From Hyalella azteca (lineage: Eukaryota; Arthropoda; Malacostraca; Amphipoda; Hyalellidae), in assembly GCF_000764305.2 (NCBI RefSeq), contig NW_025944642.1:496001-560000 (forward strand): DNA of 64,000 nt. The letters are read 5' to 3'. The notes below the pieces were generated by a model. The model made no database searches. It saw only the letters and a program-made list of their open reading frames with translations, and had not been told where the DNA came from. Positions 47,174 through 60,885 of the stretch are shown piece after piece (position 1 is the first letter of the stretch; every line of letters starts with the position of its first letter). A program made the translations under genes and the position numbers.

Positions 47174-50100
47174 AGTGTGGATTGTTCAGGGAGAAAACCA
47201 CTGCAACTCGATACCACTGCAACTAACTTCTGGAAAATAAATGATATATTAGCAATGTACAACACATATAAAACAGTTTTATAAATGAGTGTTTCTGTCT
47301 ATATATTTTGCACCAGCAGGCATGGAACACATCAACTTTTAGCTAATCTAGATTGCTTGATCAGTCATAAAAATCTATGGCAGGAGAAGCCTAAATGTCA
47401 ATTGCACTATTGCAGTCTGCCCAAAATTGTAAAACTTTTGTCAGTTTAGTGTAATGTAATTTTGATTGGTGAGAAATATTACGGCTGTATTTTAGTTTGA
47501 TAGAAAATATTATGGCATGAAGAAGTGTTATTTCATTCTGTTGTCAGGAAAATGTGCCTAGTGCATGGGAATTTATGTTTTCATTTTCTCAATATGCATG
47601 GCATGCAATAATATGTAAAAAATACACCATAACTAAGAATAGTTTAAATGAGGGTAGATGGCAACAATAACATTGTCTTGCAGCAATGTACCTAGCATAA
47701 TAATAACCGTATATAGTTTCATGCCTGTTCTGTTGCTGCTAGCAGCTGCACTTATGCTATGGCACAATATCTTCTCCCAACCCTGCCGCCAGCCATGTAT
47801 CAATGCTCATAGCATATACATTAAAACCCAAGTGTATATAGTTTGATACCTGCTGCTGCCAGCAGCTGCAGCTTTGCAATGATGCTGGGTATATCTTCTC
47901 ACAACACTTGCAAAGTTGCATTCATGTCAGACTCAGACAATCTGCATTAAAAGTTTCTTGTTCCTTTGGCAGAAAAATAAAAATATGCTTTACTAGGCTT
48001 TATTGCTATTAATATATAGAAAAATATTCTTGTTTCTATTTATAGGTTAAAATTAGATATTTGGTATAATATTATGTATTTATATAGGTGCACATCAGTG
48101 CATGGCCTGGCAAATTACTTAGTGGTTTTGGTAAATGAGAGCATGGCTAAACTAATAGCTTTCTATGGCCATTGGCCATGTTGGCCTGAAATAGGGATTT
48201 ATTGATAAAAAAATTTATTCAAAGCACAAAAATCAATGAGTAAATGGCTTTTAAAATTCAGTCAGTTGTCACTCATAACTCTCTCTAAGAGTAAATAGAT
48301 GCAAGATGTTATCCACGCTAGCTGGAATACTGGTTTGAGATTTGAGAAAATCTCCTAGGCTGCTCCAATAGTAGTCCAATGCAGAGCTGGAAAAGTCCTT
48401 TTTTTCTGAAATATCACAGCTCTAATGTCATAAATTTTTGTTTGATTGAAAAAAATTGTGGTTTGCACTTTGCAAACATGTTGTTTAATAAAAATGTCAA
48501 CTTCCACAATTCACAGTAATAGTGCAAAGTACTTCAATGCTCCCACCTCCCGCCAAAACAACATGCAGAACTTAATAACAAGTCAACTCAAAACATTTCC
48601 TCAATAAAGATTGCGTAGTTGCGGTTACGTCAGAATGGTCATACTGCATTATCACTTGTACAGTTGCTGCTTAAGTGAAGACAAACGGTGATGCTAGACT
48701 TTGCTACTGTTAGTGACTGTCTTTTGTATGCATGGGATGATGGGAGTGATGGGACTTTGTGAATAACAAGTTTGCAGGTCATAAATGGCTTTTCATGGCC
48801 GAGATATGGAGTTCATGCCTCAAAGAAATGGATTTACGACTGGCAAACCCATGAAGTCATGCCTCAAAGAAATGGAAACATGGCTGGCAAACCCATGAAG
48901 CCATGGCTTGAAAAATCTAGTCGCGGATTGCCAAGTAGTACTAGGCAAGTAGATATATTCCATGCCTGGTCTAATGCCTGCGCCCTGCAGTCAATTATAC
49001 TTGTTTAAGTTGTTTTTATTGACACTTGACAGTGACTCAGGTCTCAGTGAGTCAGTGACTAGGCCTAACTCTGCTAACTGTGTTAGCCTACCTATAAATA
49101 AAAAAATAAGAAGAATTGCATATTTTTGCTTGTAATTTTAGAAAATTATGTCCGAAAGCCAAAACTATAGCTCTTACCCAAAGTTTTTGACAAATTCTAT
49201 CCAAAATCCAGATTTGGCTGCAAGTCTGCAACTTCCAGTCTTCCAATACAAGTTTATTTACATTTTACAGATAATATGGTATATCTACTCTACTCAATTA
49301 GGTTTTAGTAGTTTTTGTTGAACTGTACACACTACACAGACTAACACAGTACTCACACAGTCACACTCTCCCAGTAGCAGTACAGCAGATCAACAATCAC
49401 AATCACAAATTCACAATGAATACTGCTGACAGAATACACTGAGATTGACTATGAATTCCAAGTTGCCTTGATGTTTTGCTCCAACAGCATAACTTAACTT
49501 CAAAAGTACCCTACAGCCCCATAGTATAAATATTCGTAATAAATTTTGGTATTTTTACTTTGAATAAAAAGATTAAATGTTTGTATAATACCTAATTCAG
49601 ATAAACAACTACGTAGTAATGAACGCCCACGTGCGGCGTGCCCACATCGAGCAAAGTATCCTTGAGTGATGAGCATTATAAATAAAAGCATGGTTACAAC
49701 TCCTCTCAACTAAGCAGCTTAAGCTTACAAGTTAAAATGAGGACACATGAAATGCAAGTGCAACTAATAACACACATGCCGACATGCGCACCTGAGGCTG
49801 AGTAGCCTACCACCAACAAGCAAAGGTGTGGCGTGTGGCCCGTGGGTATCAACGAAGTGAACGAACTATTAGTATTAGCTGTCTTCGACCAGTACCGACA
49901 AGAACAAACATCGAACCAAAACGCGTCGGCAACAATAAAAAATATGTTTTTTTTTTAAGAAATATCGTGTGTGATTTACAGTAACTTCCAGTGTAAAAAT
50001 TAAAATATTATAAAATGATTATCATAAAATGATAATCATGATTTAGTTAAAACTGGACTTTGTTATTTTGTTAATATGTCAATACTCGTACATTATTTAA

Positions 50101-50175
50101 ATAGCAAATTGTTACTTTAGCGACAAGTTAACCTATTGCCTACTGATACATTAACCGTCGCCAATGATATTCGTA
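47174..50175. other. 5' flank of GRWD1, no gene recognised
   Basis: AT-rich. Holds a local duplication around GCTGCTGCCAGCAGCTGCAG (47730 and 47850) and the 45-bp repeat at 48800-48910. No domain-bearing frames. Confidence 0.45.
48800..48910. repeat. About 45-bp tandem duplication
   Basis: CATGCCTCAAAGAAATGG followed by CTGGCAAACCCATGAAG occurs twice in a row. Confidence 0.8.
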
Positions 50176-50411
50176 TAATAGCGGTTTCAGCGTTTATTAG
50201 GCCGTAGGCCTGTCGCCGATTCATAACATCGCAGAATATTCACAGCTTGTTGCGGTCTCGAACGCGCAACTCACTGCTTCAATTTTGCTTTGATTAACCG
50301 CCCGGCCTCCTTGCCGATTCTAACCAGAAACTGGCGCACCGAGCTGGGATCGAACCCGCACCTCTATGCATCAATCGTGGTACTCTGAACTGTAACCATT
50401 GGGCCACCCTG
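50176..50411 (-). mobile_element. tRNA-derived SINE, copy 4
   Basis: Minus-strand reading gives GGTGGCCCAATGGTTACAG, B box GGTTCGATCCC, and 3' end ATCGGCGACAGGCCTACGG then AAACGCTGAAACCGCTATTA. High similarity to copies 1 and 2. Confidence 0.92.
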
Positions 50412-52377
50412 CCCTGTATATGAAGGCCTGGGACCAAGAAAGGTCCCGTCAGTACACAAAGGGACCACCGCATAAAAGCGTTGATCCGAGTTCGGTAATT
50501 TCTCAAACTGCATGGTCCATTCCATACAACAAATTTAAATTGGATTATTTCGAGTTAGATACTAAGTAGAAGAATGAGATTTTGTGTGGTAATCACCATT
50601 TACCGTTTAGCTTACCTGTATGGCAACAGGATAAGTCTTTGTGGTAACCCGTTGTACGGTATTGTTCAGTTCGTAATAAAGCTCTGCCCAATACGGTGTC
50701 ACTTCTCTTGGCCCTTTATCCATTAAACCTCGGTCACATCATTTTGTTACAATGCATTGCGTATTCATTTGTCATACGGAAACCAATTCAATATACACAA
50801 AACACAAGGAATTGGAATTGGGTGCGTGCTGACCTCCGGTCAAGACCAGTAGATAGGTCATTCACGCGGCATAAAAAGCTCTTTTAGGTGCTTCGAAAAT
50901 CAAAAGTTCACGTCACACTCGGCGGTTAACAAAAAGTTCAATTAATAGCATTTTACAACAATCCTAACAGACTAAAACATTCCGTTATCCCTCAGACAGA
51001 CCCACAATAATTGCCATCCACTCTTCGCTTGTTCTCTCACACCCCACTTCGCTAGTCCCACCTCCCTCATTCAGAATCACCTCCATCATAGACAGATACT
51101 CTCTCTCGTACGCCCCATATTCCATCAACAAGTGCTCCACAGTATCCTTCTCATCCCCATCACAAATAAAACATTTGTCTTCCCTCCTCTGTTTTCTTTC
51201 GCACCAAGCGCCCCTGCTCTGGCACAAAACAGAAGGTCCCCACCTCTACTACCATCACATGCATTCATATCTTGGCATCGCTTTCATCTGAAACGGTTAT
51301 AGAGAGGTCTTTTCCTCAATTCCTTGCCTCCACAACTTCAGCCCATAGTCTTTCACTCGCTTATTTATTTATCTTTTCCACTAGTTTTCATCCCACCCCA
51401 TCCCAACCGCACCCCGTGGCCCGTACTGTCGCCACCCACTCGTCGTTTGGCCCGGCAGGTCCATGGCGCACCAATGCTTCATGCATACCACACTTCGGTA
51501 CCAGTGCATGACATCTACGTGGAACATAACCCTTTATGTTCCACATATACATGTTTCGTACCCGACGTTCATCATCCATTCGCGGCAGTCTCACTTTATA
51601 CCTCAAAACTGATCTCATCCTTTTCTCCTTAAAGGTACTACGTTCCATATTCTCTCTCAGAGCCTCCACCGCAGTCCACCTGGGAGCTCCTAGTGCCAAT
51701 CTCGCCACTCTATTCTGTACAATTTCAAGTTAATCTAGCTCACCATCACTATATGCTTTCACATCCAATCCATACATAAAACTAGTAACTGCCACTTCCG
51801 CACTTCCCTCAGTACCTCATACTTACTCGCTCTCACTTTTGCTGCACTTTCAAGTACACCCAACCATTGATTTGCCTTACTTAAATTCGCGACTTTTGTT
51901 CTCTCACATCCCTCCTGGTCCACACATAACTCTAAGCAAGGTGCCTCTAAGTACCTATACTCATTTGTCCTTACAATTTCATCCCCTCCCAACAGCCACA
52001 ATTGGCCCAAGTACTTGGCTCTTTTCCGCACTGAATCGCACATTGAAGTCACTCCCATACTCGGTCACACAGACTAGCATACTTTTTAGTTCTTTGATAG
52101 TCTGACTCATAATCACAGCACCATAAGCATACAGAAGCATTTTTAACCTCTCGCCGCCCACACGCACATCAACATCCATTCTCCGTTGAAAAGAAGCGGT
52201 GACCGGGTGCATCCCTGTCGTACTCTCCTCCTTCATCTCACCCAGTCCGTCTCTACATCCCCATGTCTATATTTTGCTCTAGTATTCACATGCCTACTTC
52301 TCACAAGCCTCACATATTTTTCGCTCATTCCAAATTCTCCCAGTGTTTGACGCAGAAGTTCTCTATCAACCCGGTCT

Positions 52378-52433
52378 ATGTCTGGAAAAGATAAGTACAC
52401 TTTCTATGTCTGGAAAAGATAAGTACACTTTCT
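52378..52433. repeat. 28-bp exact tandem duplication in LINE copy B
   Basis: CTATGTCTGGAAAAGATAAG plus TACACTTT occurs twice in direct succession, a replication-slippage type duplication. Confidence 0.9.
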
Positions 52434-52899
52434 TTCCATCTCTTTTCATTCTCCCGATCAGTTCATTCTCAACAAATATACTATCGTCTGCTCTTCAGTA
52501 GCATTTAAAACCATTTTGCACGTCACCAAGCACTCTTTCGTTCCTCATACATCTTTGCATCCGCCCACTCATAACCGCACAGAAAATCTTACCAATGGTA
52601 TCAGCAAGAGCAATCTGTCTGTAATTCTTAATATTCCTTCTTGCTCATGTGATCTCCCTTGTGAAGCAAGGTTTCCCGGCTTTCATTCCACGCGTCAGGT
52701 ACACACTCATTTGCCCAAAAAACATTGAATAGATCAGTCAGTCTGCCAGTTGCACTCTCACCTCCATACTTACACATCTCATATGGTATCTCATCCGTTC
52801 CAGCTGCCTTATTTTTCTTCAGTCGTCTACCGCCCGTTTCACTTCCACATTTGTAATTTCCTCATCTATGCCACTCAAATCTTTAAGTTCTAATGAAAC

Positions 52900-53204
52900 A
52901 ACTAGGAACTGCCACGCTCTTCCAATAGCGTTACCGGTTGCCGTCGCCAGAACCTGGATCAGTCCGCCGGCTTCCATAACTTCGGCTCCTTCGTTGCAGG
53001 TTTTCGCCTAAAGCCGGAACTATTTCGTAGAGCCTATGAATCTAGTGGTTATATCATTATATCTGTTCAAATTCTTTCTCGTGTCAATTTATTTTTCGCT
53101 TGCTGCTAATCTTATGTGTGACGTGCCCTCGAAGTTCTTTTGAACCAGACGCCTCGATAAATGCTTCGTGGAATAATAATAATAATAATAATAAAAATAA
53201 TAAT

Positions 53205-53236
<32 letters not shown>
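52900..53236 (+). mobile_element. Insertion with (AAT)n tail inside LINE copy B
   Basis: Non-LINE sequence ends GATAAATGCTTCGTGG followed by about 60 bases of AATAATAAT. The simple-repeat tail suggests a short retroposon in plus orientation. Its class and its left edge are uncertain. Confidence 0.5.
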
Positions 53237-53237
<1 letters not shown>

Positions 53238-53564
53238 GTTTTCGCCGGGGATAAATAAGTCATTCATCCCGCCAATGTCTTCCCAGAATTCCTTCACAGC
53301 CTCAGGCAATCTTGTTCTCTCAGTTACATACACTCCCTCTACATTCAGCCCATCCACTCTCAGATCATTTTCCCTCTTGTCCCCTCTTTGGAAGGCATGA
53401 CATTCGCGTCAACCTCTCCGTCCCTTCATAACAAATTCATTTAACCTATTTCGCTCATACTCAGTAATATGGTTTTTGAATGATAGTTTTGGTTCTTCTT
53501 TGTTGTTCTTCATGCATCAGTCATGCTTCCTGATATTTTTGTTCACATGTATGGCACATCCGCA

Positions 53565-53975
53565 TCGGTCATCGGCGTTGATGAATAGGCCAAATTGGCC
53601 TGTGGCCGACTCTAAGCTTGGCATGTTTCGTGGAGATCTGAGGACTGACTTTTTTACCAGATCTATCCAACACTGGCGCTGTAGCTAAGTAGGAACTGAT
53701 CATCTACGTACAAGTTTGTGAGGTAGGTGGCACTAATATTCAAAACGTATAATTCTACATTGCTTTATCTAGTCTGTTCATTTTCGGAGCGTCTACTATG
53801 CTATAGCAGCTAGGGAGCCCGTTCCACATGTCGGTGAAACGAAATGAGAATTTTTGTCGCATAGATGAGTTACAACGCATTTTTTTAGTTTAGAACCGTG
53901 ACCCCTTGTGTTGGTTTCTGTTTCATATTCTACGAAAACCTCTGTAATCTTGTATAAGCTATTAGTATTGTACTA
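53565..53975 (-). mobile_element. CR1-like LINE 3' end, another copy
   Basis: On the minus strand it repeats the FFSLRxTDMWN...SLP-type C-terminal sequence in decayed form, CGGTTCTAAACTAAAAAAAT-like sequence, and the 3' hairpin GGCCACAGGCCAATTTGGCC. Confidence 0.75.
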
Positions 53976-56778
53976 TTTATACTAATGATGTCACCACCCA
54001 AATGATGTCACCACGCAGCGTAAACAACAAAAATAATAAGCTTCAAAAACGAAAACTTTTCTTCATAAGACTTGTCATTGAAGCCTGAAATTATCATTGT
54101 CGCACTTTTTTTGAACAATCCTGATAACATTTTATTTTTTTATTTTTATTTTGGTGACCACACGACGTTACCGAACGCTCGGTGCGGGAGCACAGGTGCA
54201 AAAAAAAAAAACAACAGCTTCATAGATTTTGCATTTACGTACCTAGTGGTAGAGGCGTCTGATTTTTAGTTTACTGATTTTCAATATGCATAGATAATTT
54301 TAGCCTCTGTTCGATAAAAACTCCCAAATCCAGTTAGTAGCTTTTTACTCCCAAGAAAGTAAGTCGGAAACATTTTGCGCTAGACTACAGTTTGCCTAAC
54401 ATTCCACGCCGACGTCCTATGTTCTATAGTCCTGTCATATACAATAAAAAGAAAATATATAAAATTTCCGGCGGCAGAATGTTAATTATTCATCAGGTGC
54501 AAATTTGCTCTAATGCATGGTTATGATGAATAAAACACATGTTAAAAAATGTACATGCCTTCATTTATTTGAAAAATGCAGTGTTTCAGTCATATTTAGT
54601 TTCTTAACTTGTTAATTTGATCGTCTTCGCGACCGGTAAAATTCTTGCTGAAATCTTCTAATTACTGTTTTAACTTGTCAATGATTTTTAGTTTTGAGCG
54701 GCGGGACATTTACATGGGGCACAAATATTTGAAGAGGCTCAGCTTTTCGAAATTATCCACCCTCGTGAGCGAGTGTTTACCAGGTTTTAAAGGAGCTCGC
54801 AACCACTCCTAGGAATAACGTCTCTATTGATGAATGCAGAAGGACGAGAATGGCGTGCTCGATGGCGTCGAAAGAAACGCGGCCGTGACGCGGTCTTTGA
54901 TATGTCGGAGAAATCTTTTAGGTAAACAGGTGTCCGCGAAAGCGGAATGATAGTCAGACACGCCTTCATGAATATCTCAAACTCCTTCAAATTATTGGAT
55001 GAGGCTGCAAAGCTTCTTGCAATTTGCAATGTCTTTTTTTAATGGCTTTGATGAGGAATTTTTTCAAAAATCAATTTTCTCCGGAGGAAAACATTTCAAT
55101 TTCAAGGAGATTTCTTCAAGCTTGCAATTGAGCCGAAAATTAACCGGAATTTTTTATGAGGAAATTATTTCGGATATTTATTTAGAGCGGTCTTGTTTAT
55201 AAATTAAAGGCTATTCCGTGCGTCAAATTTCTCAACTGATTACACGAATTATTCTTTTGTGGTGGTAAAGAAATTTTCCTTTAAAATTTTTAGACATTTC
55301 ATAGAATAAAATGTATTCACAGTTATCACAATTCCGCACTTTATCTTAAATAAAGAGAAGTGGAATTTCTAATTTCACTTATTTGGCCATAACTATTTTT
55401 CAGGTCATCAATAGTTCAAACATTTTAAACGATTCACTCATTAATTTACGTGTATGGAATTATTGGCAGTCCTCGAGGCATTTTGACCTACTAACTAACG
55501 GTTTTTTATTAATCACTCTAAACTAATAACCAAGGAAATTATTAATTTTTTAATTCCTCTATTATAATGAGAGTGTTTTTTTAATTTATGTTAATTTTCT
55601 TGCCGCAAATAAATGCTACTTACTCAGTATGTCTAAGTCAGGATAGTCAGCATACTTATCTCAGTATGCCGACTCAGTGAAAAATCTGCGGAATAGAAGC
55701 CGAAGATTTCAGTACCTCGGAACCATTTCTCTGTTAAAGTTCATGAGAGCACTCGCACCTAAATGCCCGCTAACCATTGTTGTGTATGAACTTCTAATGA
55801 TATGATATTTAAATATCATTTATGAATTAGTGTGTCAAGAACGCTACAACTAGGAGGACCTTACATCCAAATGCTGTAGAGCAATCGGCTACATTTGTTA
55901 GTTACCGAACGTCGAAATTCCAATTAGGTGTCAACCTTGCTTATCCACCGAAAAAAATAGGAAAGTTTTCCTCATTAATGAAATAGCAAAATATTTTTAA
56001 GCGAGCACCATAAGGCAAATGATTTAGCTCGAGTATTTCTGTGTATTAACGCATGGGGGGATTGAGGGCATTACAGCACGAAACTCAAACATGGGTCCGG
56101 CACCACTGAAAAGAAGGCCATTGTTTCGTGACAGACGAAAATTAAACTGGTGCCATTGAGAGGAGGGGCAAGAGCAGCAGCATAAAGACTGTCCTCTCAA
56201 GTAGGCAAACAAACCTCGGCGCCAGCCCTAAACCTTCGTGAATTTTTGATCATGCCTTCTGAATGACTTCTTACCGGGCCTCTTTTGCAGCATCTCAAGC
56301 TCGAGCGCCGGTCCTGCTATGGCTTATTCTTCAAAAGTAGCAAAACTCCCGGCACAGAAAAAGACGAGGGTAGCTCCAAAGGAGGCTGTGCTCCTTTCCA
56401 AAAACGTCATCATCGATTGACAGGTTAAAAAAATGAGCTTGTCGAATTTTCTTGTACGTTTTGCATGAAAAGGGCTTGGCCCTGAGCATTACAACTTTTC
56501 ACACTGCGAGTTTCCGATGCTAGTTTTCCGGGTAACTTTAACTGTATCACTTGTCATCGATGATTTGAATGAAGACCATTCCTCCACTAGTTGACTTCAA
56601 ATAATTTTCCCTACAAAATCAGATTATAGTAAACAGTTTATTAGACTGAATCTTCATATGAACAATTATTTTTTTAAGTTTCTGAACAATACAAGCTGAA
56701 ATTACAAAAAATTATCTTGAAGAGTCAATTTTACCAATTTTATCGATTTAGTTTAAAGCTTTGATATCACATTATTAA
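53976..56778. other. Intergenic, nothing recognised
   Basis: AT-rich. Short frames on both strands (for example 55029-54787, minus) have no domain I recognise. Confidence 0.4.
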
Positions 56779-57310
56779 CAGGTGTGGTACTGACAGGTGT
56801 GGTACTGACATGTGTGGTACTGACAGGTGTGCTACTGACAGGTGTGGTACTGACAGGTGTGCTACTGACAGGTGTGGTACTGACAGGTGTGGTGCTGACA
56901 GGTGTGGTACTAACAGGTGTGGTGCTGACAGGTGTGGTACTGTGACAGGTGGGAGTACTGACAGGTGTGGTGCTGACAGGTGTGGTACTAACAGGTGTGG
57001 TGCTGACAGGTGTGGTACTAGCAGGTGTGGTACTGACAGGTGTGGTACTAGCAGGTGTGCTACTGACAGGTGTGGTACTGTCAGGTGTGGTACGAGCAGG
57101 TGTGGTACTGTCAGGTGTGGGACTAGCAGGTGTGGTACGAGCAGGTGTGGTACGAGCAGGTGTGGTACTAGCAGGTGTGGTACGAGCAGGTGTGGTACGA
57201 GCAGGTGTGGTACTAGCAGGTGTGGTACTGACAGGTGTGATACTGTCAGGTGTGGTACGAGCAGGTGTGGTACTGTCAGGTGTGGGACTAGCAGGTGTGG
57301 TACGAACTAG
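56779..57310. repeat. 15-bp minisatellite, about 35 copies
   Basis: Unit ACAGGTGTGGTACTG with variants (GCAGGTGTGGTACTA, TCAGGTGTGGTACTG, GTACGAGCAGG). Because 15 is a multiple of 3, long frames stay open on both strands (a Thr-Thr-Pro-Val-Ser repeat on the minus, Cys-Gly-Thr-Asp-Arg on the plus). No start context, splice sites or non-repeat sequence supports a gene. Confidence 0.95.
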
Positions 57311-57659
57311 TAGATTGTAGCAGGTGTGGTACGAATTCTGCCAGATTGTACTCAGTGTGTAATAAATAATCACCAACAAAAGTTTATTTTAATTCGGTTA
57401 AAATGCATTTTTTGCTGGCTACATTAAAGGAATTTATTCTGAGTGCATCTATACAACAAAATTTTGGGCAATGTTTACCTCACTGACGCTGTGATTACAC
57501 ATAAGTTCAGTCGTTACGCAACCGAGTGACGGAAATATATCTTTTACCAGGCTTCACCATCCCAGGTGCCGCTGATAACGTCATTTCGAACATAACGTCA
57601 CGTAAATTCGAACAAATATGAATTAAAAACGAAGAAAAATGAAATATACCTGAATAAAG

Positions 57660-58591
57660 AAGAATAATATACGTTTAAAAATTACTTTTTAAAGACAACA
57701 CTTCCAAAGAATCCAGTATCTCCAATCTTACAGATGTACAATGAATTTCTCATCTAATTTTCAAAAATTAAAAAATTAACTTTCAATTTTTTTATATATA
57801 TAATTTTTTTAATATATAATTTTTTTTTCAAAATTATTTATTCTGTTAATTGATTTATGCATTGCCTCTGACTTCACACACAAGTGTGCAAAATTTCAGA
57901 TCAATTAGACAGGTAAAAGTGTGTCAAATATCAGTTATAAGATTTGGAGCTGACAAAATTATTTTTTCAATTTTTTTAATTTTGAATTTTTTTTAATTTT
58001 TAAAATAATTTATTTTGACATTTGATTCATGCACTGTCTCCAACTTTACACAATTGTGCAAAATTTCAGATCGATAGGATAAGTAGAAGTGTATTAAATT
58101 TCGATTACAAGATTTGTAGCAGACAGACAGACAGACAACTTTAGTTGACAAAACATTTATGCTGTTCGATTGTGCAATAAAAATAAAAATATACGTTTAA
58201 AAACTACTTTTTAAAGACAACACTTCCAAAGAATCCAGTATCTCCAATCTTACAGATGTACAATGAATTTCTCATCTAATTTTCGAAAATTAAAAAAATT
58301 ACTTTTTCAATTTTTTAAATAATTGATTCGTGCATTGCCTCTGATTTCACACCAGTGTGCAAAATTTCAGATCAATTAGACAGGTAAAAGTGTGTCAAAT
58401 ATCAGTTATAAGATTTGTAGGTGACAAAATTATTTTTCACTTTTTTTAATATTGAAAAAAAAAATTAATTTCTAAAATCATTTATTTGACATTTGATTCA
58501 TGCATTGTCTCCAACTTTACACAAGTGCGCAAAATTTCAGATCGATAGGATAGGTAGAAGTGTATTAAATTTTGATTACAAGATTTGTAGC

Positions 58592-58640
<49 letters not shown>

Positions 58641-58645
58641 AGAAG
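57660..58645. repeat. Two tandem ~530-bp repeat units ending in (CAGA)n
   Basis: Both units begin ACGTTTAAAAAYTACTTTTT and contain AAGAATCCAGTATCTCCAAT, two TGCAAAATTTCAGATC sub-repeats, and GATTTGTAGCAGACAGACAG. The second ends in about 11 CAGA copies (58592-58636). A third copy is at 43735. Confidence 0.88.
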
Positions 58646-58689
58646 TGAAGTTAAAGAGAAGTGTTGTAAAAATACATATCCTTCAACAA

Positions 58690-59170
58690 GAATTTTTCTA
58701 CCGACTAGTATTTTTTCCAGGCAAGTATTTTTGTCCGGGCAAGTATTTTTGACATGACAAGTATTTTTGTCCAGGCAAGTATTTTTGACATGACAAGTAT
58801 TTTTGTCGAGACATATATTTTTGTATTAAGGCATCAGGTTGCCTCGTCATGTCGTGAGGCGCATAAGGCACGACAAAGACGCCCTCCCAGGAGGCCCACT
58901 GGAGCCTCACAAGTGTGCCTCTTACATCACTTGAGCTTCGCAGCATCAACTGGTGCCGCTTATCTCTTTATCAGCAACTCATGCTACCAATTAACCCAGC
59001 CACCCTCGTGGTCCTGGCACCACAGTTGTTTAGTGACACCTCTGTGGCCCTTCATATCTGTGGTCCTTCCATATGTGCGGCCTTTCATATCTGTGGCCTT
59101 TCATATTCGTGGCTCTTCGTGTCTGTGATCCTAAATATCAATGGTCTTCATATCGGTGGATTTCTTATTT
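58690..59170. repeat. Two ~18-bp minisatellite tracts
   Basis: 58690-58825: CAAGTATTTTTGTCCRGG alternating with CAAGTATTTTTGACATGA. 59040-59170: GCCTTTCATATCTGTG-type units. Non-coding repeats. Confidence 0.75.
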
Positions 59171-59740
59171 GCGATGTTTCAGATCTTTGGCTTACATATC
59201 TTTGGTTTATCGATATTACCCCAATATACTAAAATCAAATGAAAATTTTAATTTTCAATCCACAAACCAGAAGCAAGATGACAAATTATTGTAAAAAATT
59301 TTTGATTCAAAATGTTCATGTTCCAAAACAGGTGCCTTTTACAGATTAAAAGGCGAAAAAACGAAAGTGTAGTTGTTTGAAATTAAGCAATAACGCTTAA
59401 TAACAATAATGAAATTAAACGCTGTCGCTCTCCGAAATTAAACAATAACGATTCAGTCAATACAGTTAACTATAGAATACATGAGAAATGCGCTGATACT
59501 CTGCAATGCTGTGAGGAGTTAACGCCGCAGTTCAGGGTAAACGAATTGCGGAAGTTATCCGAGTAACAAATTGCAATTGCCATGAATTTAATGTTGTATA
59601 ATTATTATAAAAAACCACATGCACAAATGCCTGTGAAGTGCAGATCATCCTGCACCCAGGCTGGAGGAGGAGGGGGGGGGGAGTTTGGCGCCCCTCAGCG
59701 CCAATCGATAGGCTCGAGAGCCCGCGCCTGCTGTCGGTCC
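59171..59740. other. Intergenic, nothing recognised
   Basis: AT-rich with a short G-rich run (GGAGGAGGAGGGGGGGGGAG) near 59664. Confidence 0.4.
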
Positions 59741-59744
59741 CCTC

Positions 59745-59910
59745 GACGAGTGAGGGAAGCTAAGCGGCGGGCAGGTTTTATAGAGCGGGCCGTAGTGAGG
59801 GAAGCTAAGCGGAGGGCAGGTTTTATAGAGCGGGCAGTAGTGAGGGGAGCTAAGCGGAGGGCAGGTTTTATAGAGCGGGCCGTGGTGAGGGAAGCTAAGC
59901 GGAGGGACCA
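59745..59910. repeat. 45-bp minisatellite, about 3.7 copies
   Basis: Unit GTGAGGGAAGCTAAGCGGAG plus GGCAGGTTTTATAGAGCGGG plus CCGTA. The 15-codon period keeps frames open (REAKRRAGFIERAV on the plus strand). Confidence 0.9.
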
Positions 59911-60885
59911 GAGTGAGAAATGCTGAGCTGTGTGACGTTATATTCAGAGAGGGCAAGAGTGAGAGATGCTAAGCTGTGTAAAGTTTTTATACAGGTAGCC
60001 TATAGTGACGGCATCTAAGAGAACATTTTCGTTTTAACGAATTAGCTTCTGCCAACTGGCAGCCAGTCGATACAAGTTGCATAACTAAACTGCTAGTTGT
60101 AGGTATTTTAAAATCTTTTTTGATTTGGCCGATATTACAAATCAAAGCAGGCAGAGAAATTGCTCGTTTTAATATGAAAGCTCAACGGAGACAGGGATAC
60201 CAAACACAAGTTTCCATTTGTGGATAAAATAAAAATAAAAATACGCGTGGAATTTGATACGGCGGAACAGATTTTTAAACCACATCTGGATTAAATCAAC
60301 CACCGAAAAGTTAACTACTGAAAAATTGCATTGGCAGTGACACAGCAGAATATTGATCACTATTGGCTAACATCTAAATTTCAATACAGGATATTGTAGT
60401 ATGTTGTGTACGGTGGCAAGCGCCGAGTTCATTTGATATTTCCCTATCTCATTGGCAGAACCTTATGAATGAATACAGTGATAAAAATTGAATAAGTTTA
60501 GTTGACGGCGACTGTTACTGATTAATTAATCTGTATTAATGGTGTGTTTATTATTGATAACTATTTTAATGACGTGTTTGAAATTGACTTAATGTTCATA
60601 ATTTTGAATGATGCGGTTCAAGATACAGGATATTGATTGATAACTTTGATGCCAATTAATAAATGTAGCTTATAATATTGAGTGAGTCACTGTAAAGCTG
60701 TGCACAATTTCGTTTGATTGAAGGTGTCTAACGCGTTAATTGGTTATGTAGTATAATTTGTTGATAGATGAAATATGTTAAAAAACAGTTATTGATTTAG
60801 TAATTTTTTAATTTGTTAATACAATTTTTGTCCCTAATGTTGTTTGATAAATTTTTACTATAATTTTGAACGATTATCAACTGCG
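59911..60885. other. Intergenic, nothing recognised
   Basis: AT-rich. No domain-bearing frames. Confidence 0.4.

Larger units (their letters stand above)
50980..53400 (-). mobile_element. LINE (second family), copy B, longer but broken
   Basis: From 53400 downward: MDGLNVEGVYVTERTRLPEA (linker before the RT), IALADTIGKIFCAVMSGRMQ, ADDSIFVENELIGRMKRDGK, RDGKKVYLSFPDIDRVDREL, YGSDFNVRFSAEKSQVL, ANQWLGVLESAAKVRASKYE, MARLALGAPRWTAVEALREN, CGMHEALVRHGPAGPNDEWV, and CFICDG then DEKDTVEHLLMEYGAYE. The catalytic Y-x-D-D box reads YAYG near 52120-52136, and the last zinc-motif Cys is Tyr. Many stops and frameshifts. A separate insertion splits it at about 52900-53236. Confidence 0.85.

Noticed and set aside
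56753..57379. Long Thr-Thr-Pro-Val-Ser frame (mucin-like) and two plus-strand frames
   Set aside because: The 15-bp minisatellite keeps several frames open on both strands; no unique sequence, signal peptide or splice context supports a protein.
59582..59926. 114-codon Arg/Ala-rich plus-strand frame
   Set aside because: Mostly the 45-bp minisatellite, which repeats 15 codons.
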